Made by a program: the position numbers and the translations under genes
In this document: one piece after another, positions 6,776-9,317 of the stretch
Numbering within the stretch: position 1 is the first letter of the stretch
Layout: each line of letters starts with the position of its first letter
Notes under the pieces: generated by a model
What the model saw: the letters and a program-made list of their open reading frames with translations, nothing else
Told to the model about the DNA's origin: nothing
Database searches by the model: none
Source: CAYFUR01 sp964346275
Lineage (GTDB): Bacteria; Sumerlaeota; Sumerlaeia; SLMS01
Direction of reading: 5' to 3'
Assembly: GCA_964346275.1 (NCBI GenBank)
Contig: CAYFUR010000131.1
Span: 1-9,317, forward strand
Length of the DNA stretch: 9,317 bases

Positions 6776-8123
6776 ACTGCACTTATACAGCACCAATTCC
6801 GCCGCGCCGGAGGTGGATTTAAAAGGCGCCCTGCTCCAGGGCCAGGCGCCGGACCGGGGGCTGTATATGCCCCGCCGGTTTCCCCGAATCGATCCGGAGA
6901 TGTTTCAGCAATTCCGCCAGATGGATTATCCGGAAATTGCTCTGGAGGTGCTTTGGAAATACGCGGAAGGCACGATTGATCGCGAACTGCTGCACGAAAT
7001 CTGCCGCGGGGCCTACGATTACGAGGTGCCCCTGGAACATGTGTACGACCGCGTTCATGTGATGCGGCTCGACCGCGGGCCGACGGCTTCCTTCAAGGAT
7101 TTTGCCGCGCGCATGATGGCACAGCTCATCGGGCACTTTATCCAGGAAGAGGGGCGTGAACTGACGATCCTGACCGCAACCAGCGGTGACACGGGATCAG
7201 CGGTGGCCAGCGCCTTTCACGGCATCGAGAACATTCAGGTTTGCGTGTTGTTTCCTATCGACGAAGTGAGCAACCGCCAGCGCAAGCAGATGACCACCCT
7301 GCGCGACAATATCCGCACCATCGCTATCGACGGCAAGTTCGACGATTGCCAGCGCATGGTGAAGCAGGCCTTCGCCGACGAAGACTTGCAGGGGATGCCC
7401 CTTTCCTCGGCCAACTCTATCAACATCGGCCGACTGCTGCCCCAATCGGTATATTACGTCTATGCGTGGTCGCGGCTGACGCGCGATGAAGAGCCGATGG
7501 TCATCGTGACGCCATCGGGCAATTTCGGCAACATGATGGGCGCCGTCTTTGCCCGGGAAATGGGCATGCCGATGAAACGCCTTGTTGTTCCCGTGAATGA
7601 AAACGATGAGTTCCCCAAGTATCTGAACACGATGAACTATTCCAAGATCGAGCCCTCCATCGCCTGCCTGTCCAACGCGATGAACGTCGGCCATCCGAGC
7701 AACCTGGCGCGGCTGGCGGCGCTCTATGGCGGGCACATCGACGAAACAGGCGTTGTCTATCGTCACCCGGACTTCGAAGCCATGCGGCGTGATCTCTTTT
7801 CCTCCTCGGTTTCCGACAATCAAACGAGGGAAGCCATCCGCCACGCATGGCAGAAGCACGGCCTGCTTCTCGAACCCCACGGCGCTGTCGGCTGGCAGGG
7901 CTTTCTTGACTATATTGAGAAAGAGCCGCTGGGCGATTCGCCGGCGGTGATCGTGGAGACGGCGCACCCCGCCAAGTTCCCGGAAGAGGTCGAGCGCGTG
8001 CTCGATATTTCGCCGGAAGTCCCTCCCTCCCTGGCCGAGCTGGAAGGGCTGGAAGAAGATTACGACGAAATGCCTGCCGATTACGAACTGTTCAAGGCGT
8101 ATATACAGAAAAACTATTCCTGA
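6744..8123 (+). CDS. thrC: Threonine synthase
   Basis: Threonine synthase is a cytosolic PLP enzyme that converts O-phospho-L-homoserine and water to L-threonine and phosphate, the final step of threonine synthesis. The product has 459 residues. It shows the N-terminal family block LYSTNSAAPEVDLKGALLQG and APDRGLYMP (about 14-43), and the PLP lysine Lys118 in GPTASFKDFAARMM. It also has the TATSGDTGSA loop (about 144-153), the NSINIGRLLPQSVYY block (about 224-238), the phosphate-binding loop TPSGNFGN (about 256-263) and a C-terminal EPHGAVGW and ETAHPAKFPE. This is the class I, E. coli-like architecture. The ATG at 6744 is chosen because it places the family block close to the N-terminus and has GAGGA about 11 bases upstream; an ATG-less open stretch before it is only shadow coding of the preceding gene. 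The 32-base overlap with that gene implies translational coupling. The kinase-like gene upstream would supply its substrate. Confidence 0.97.
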   Translation: MRDTLEATASKLHLYSTNSAAPEVDLKGALLQGQAPDRGLYMPRRFPRIDPEMFQQFRQMDYPEIALEVLWKYAEGTIDRELLHEICRGAYDYEVPLEHVYDRVHVMRLDRGPTASFKDFAARMMAQLIGHFIQEEGRELTILTATSGDTGSAVASAFHGIENIQVCVLFPIDEVSNRQRKQMTTLRDNIRTIAIDGKFDDCQRMVKQAFADEDLQGMPLSSANSINIGRLLPQSVYYVYAWSRLTRDEEPMVIVTPSGNFGNMMGAVFAREMGMPMKRLVVPVNENDEFPKYLNTMNYSKIEPSIACLSNAMNVGHPSNLARLAALYGGHIDETGVVYRHPDFEAMRRDLFSSSVSDNQTREAIRHAWQKHGLLLEPHGAVGWQGFLDYIEKEPLGDSPAVIVETAHPAKFPEEVERVLDISPEVPPSLAELEGLEEDYDEMPADYELFKAYIQKNYS

Positions 8124-8143
8124 GGCTCTTCACCGGACCGGTC

Positions 8144-8393
8144 ATGGACTGGAAATTCGGGATCTACAGCCTGACCAGCCTGTTGGCGATCCTGAATCCC
8201 CTGGGTGCGGGGCCTGTTTATCTTTCGCGTGGCAGGCCGGGTCCAGCGCCTGCTCGGCCGCACGGGCATCAATATCTTCACTCGCATTATGGGCCTGATT
8301 CTTGTAGCGATTGCTGTCCAATTCATCGCGGACGGCATGGGCGAGCTACTCCCCGGACTCAAGGGCCTGCCCGCCGCGCCCCCCGCGCCCTGA
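8144..8393 (+). pseudogene. Remnant of a MarC-family membrane protein gene, internally deleted and frameshifted
   Basis: Two pieces of one MarC-family integral membrane protein (normally about 200-220 residues, six membrane segments, function unresolved) sit side by side in different frames. The first, from the ATG at 8144, gives the N-terminal signature SLLAILNPLGAGPVYLS (28 residues to about 8227), then turns into Pro/Arg/His-rich non-family sequence that stays open to 8584, into the rhomboid gene. The second, in another frame from about 8207 to the stop at 8393, gives the C-terminal signature RVQRLLGRTGINIFTRIMG and LILVAIAVQFIADGM. Some 120-140 middle residues are absent. At the join (about 8205-8230) the same bases read MarC-like in both frames, as expected of a deletion between short similar sequences. 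It starts 20 bases after thrC with no clear ribosome binding site. A GTG at 8205 could in principle start a 62-residue single-membrane-span peptide, but a pseudogene is more likely. A local assembly error cannot be excluded. Confidence 0.8.
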
Positions 8394-8424
8394 TCCCAAA
8401 AACACCAGGTATTCCGGCAACCCT

Positions 8425-9315
8425 ATGCGACAAATCGGCCATATCGACGACAAGAACCAGGCAGCCACCTTCAGTGATTATCTCTATAACGAAGGCTTCG
8501 AAAACGAAGTCGAAGAGGAAGGCGGGCGCTTTGCCGTCTGGATTCACGACGAAGACCGGCTGGAAGAGGCGCAGGACGAGCTGAAAGCCTTTCTCAGCCG
8601 TCCCGGCGAGGCGCGCTATCGCCAGGGGGCGGAGGAGGGCCGCCGCAAATGGAATGAGGCTCGCCGCAAGGAAAAAAAATCCCGCTCGGAAGTCGTGGAT
8701 ATGCGCACGCGATGGGGCAAGGGAGGCGGCGATGGCGAGGAAAGCGGCGCCTTTATCACCACGGGCCTGCTTGTCATCAGCATCGGTGTGTTTCTGGTGA
8801 TGATATTTGCCGAATTCCCGATCCAGAATCGGCTCTTTATCTCGGCCCCGGGCCCCCAGGCCGGCTTTCTCCCCGAGGTCTTCTCCGGCCAGGTCTGGCG
8901 GGTCATCACGCCGATCTTTCTTCACTTCACTCTTCTTCATATTTTCTTCAACATGATGTGGCTGCGCGACCTCGGGGCGCTGGTCGAGCAGGTCCACGGC
9001 ACGGCGTTTTTTGCCGCGCTGGTGCTGATCTTTGCGATTCCGTCCAACCTGGGCCAGTATATCATCTCCGGCCCGAACTTCGGCGGCATGTCCGGCGTGG
9101 TGTATGGATTATTCGGGTTTGTCTGGTTCCGGTCGAAATTCGATCCGCGGGTTCAATACGGCCTGCCCCAGTTTATCGTCATCATGATGGTGGCGTGGTT
9201 TTTCCTGGGCGTGTTCCAGATCATTGGCAACATCGCCAACGTGGCCCACGGCGTGGGCTTTGTGCTCGGCATGGCGTCGGGCTTCCTCACCTCCGGGCGG
9301 GTCAAGCTCGGCTGA
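8425..9315 (+). CDS. Rhomboid family intramembrane serine protease with N-terminal soluble domain
   Basis: This 296-residue inner-membrane protease cleaves membrane proteins within or near their membrane segments through a Ser-His dyad. The rhomboid core starts near residue 108. The first membrane segment is about 110-128 (FITTGLLVISIGVFLVMIF), followed by an L1-loop region with WRVITPIFLHF and the HxxxN motif His172-Asn176 (LLHIFFNMMWL). The nucleophile is Ser223 in GGMSGVVYGLFGF and the base is His275 in NVAHGVGFVLG. The order matches the six-segment GlpG type. Residues 1-60 (QAATFSDYLYNEGF, RFAVWIHDEDRLEEAQDEL) resemble the small cytoplasmic N-terminal domain of GlpG, followed by a highly charged Arg/Lys/Glu linker at about 61-105. 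The ATG at 8425 begins that domain; only a weak AGG lies about 14 bases upstream. It follows the marC remnant on the same strand and may be read from the threonine operon transcript. The substrate is unknown. The catalytic residues are all present, so it should be active. Confidence 0.95.
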   Translation: MRQIGHIDDKNQAATFSDYLYNEGFENEVEEEGGRFAVWIHDEDRLEEAQDELKAFLSRPGEARYRQGAEEGRRKWNEARRKEKKSRSEVVDMRTRWGKGGGDGEESGAFITTGLLVISIGVFLVMIFAEFPIQNRLFISAPGPQAGFLPEVFSGQVWRVITPIFLHFTLLHIFFNMMWLRDLGALVEQVHGTAFFAALVLIFAIPSNLGQYIISGPNFGGMSGVVYGLFGFVWFRSKFDPRVQYGLPQFIVIMMVAWFFLGVFQIIGNIANVAHGVGFVLGMASGFLTSGRVKLG

Positions 9316-9317
9316 GC

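Noticed and set aside
4865..6796. Very long minus-strand open frame (643 codons) opposite the homoserine kinase-like gene and the unknown gene
   Set aside because: The plus strand carries clear motif-bearing proteins over the whole span. The antisense translation shows no recognisable domain and crosses the intergenic region, so it is a composition effect of GC-rich coding.
7197..7967. 256-codon minus-strand open frame opposite thrC
   Set aside because: Shadow of the threonine synthase reading frame; Arg/His-rich translation without domain features.
8144..8584. 146-codon frame read as one intact gene
   Set aside because: Only the first 28 residues look like a real (MarC) protein; the rest is out-of-frame MarC and rhomboid sequence overlapping the start of the rhomboid gene.

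Overview
The window carries seven genes or gene remnants in two divergent blocks around a 216-base intergenic region (about 4805-5020). GC content is moderate to high. The organism is probably a Gram-negative environmental bacterium: there is an MlaE-type lipid transporter permease and a secreted mosaic protease ending in a dockerin-like tail with a C-terminal W-x-x-G-P-x-C. Such tails are common in Planctomycetota and nearby or candidate phyla such as Hydrogenedentota. The phylum is inference only.

Left block, minus strand: a secreted S8 (subtilisin-type) protease of about 1277 residues (971-4804) with its own promoter candidate and a strong intrinsic terminator (904-941). It is followed by the 5' part of a STAS-MlaE fusion permease (797 to beyond position 1), whose 3' end is outside the window.

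Right block, plus strand: an apparent operon. It starts with an alkaline-phosphatase-superfamily protein of the ApgM-like 'proposed homoserine kinase' type (5021-6232). Next comes an uncharacterised 171-residue protein with a PD-(D/E)xK-like signature (6260-6775), whose 3' end overlaps threonine synthase thrC (6744-8123) by 32 bases. Then follow a decayed, internally deleted MarC-family membrane protein gene (8144-8393) and a rhomboid intramembrane protease with an extra N-terminal soluble domain (8425-9315).

The main biological reading is that the first and third genes form the last two steps of threonine synthesis: homoserine to O-phosphohomoserine, then to threonine. The kinase step would be carried out by a phosphoglycerate-mutase-like enzyme instead of a classical GHMP-family ThrB. 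The small unknown gene embedded between them is the least explained member. No RNA genes, CRISPR arrays or insertion sequences were seen.
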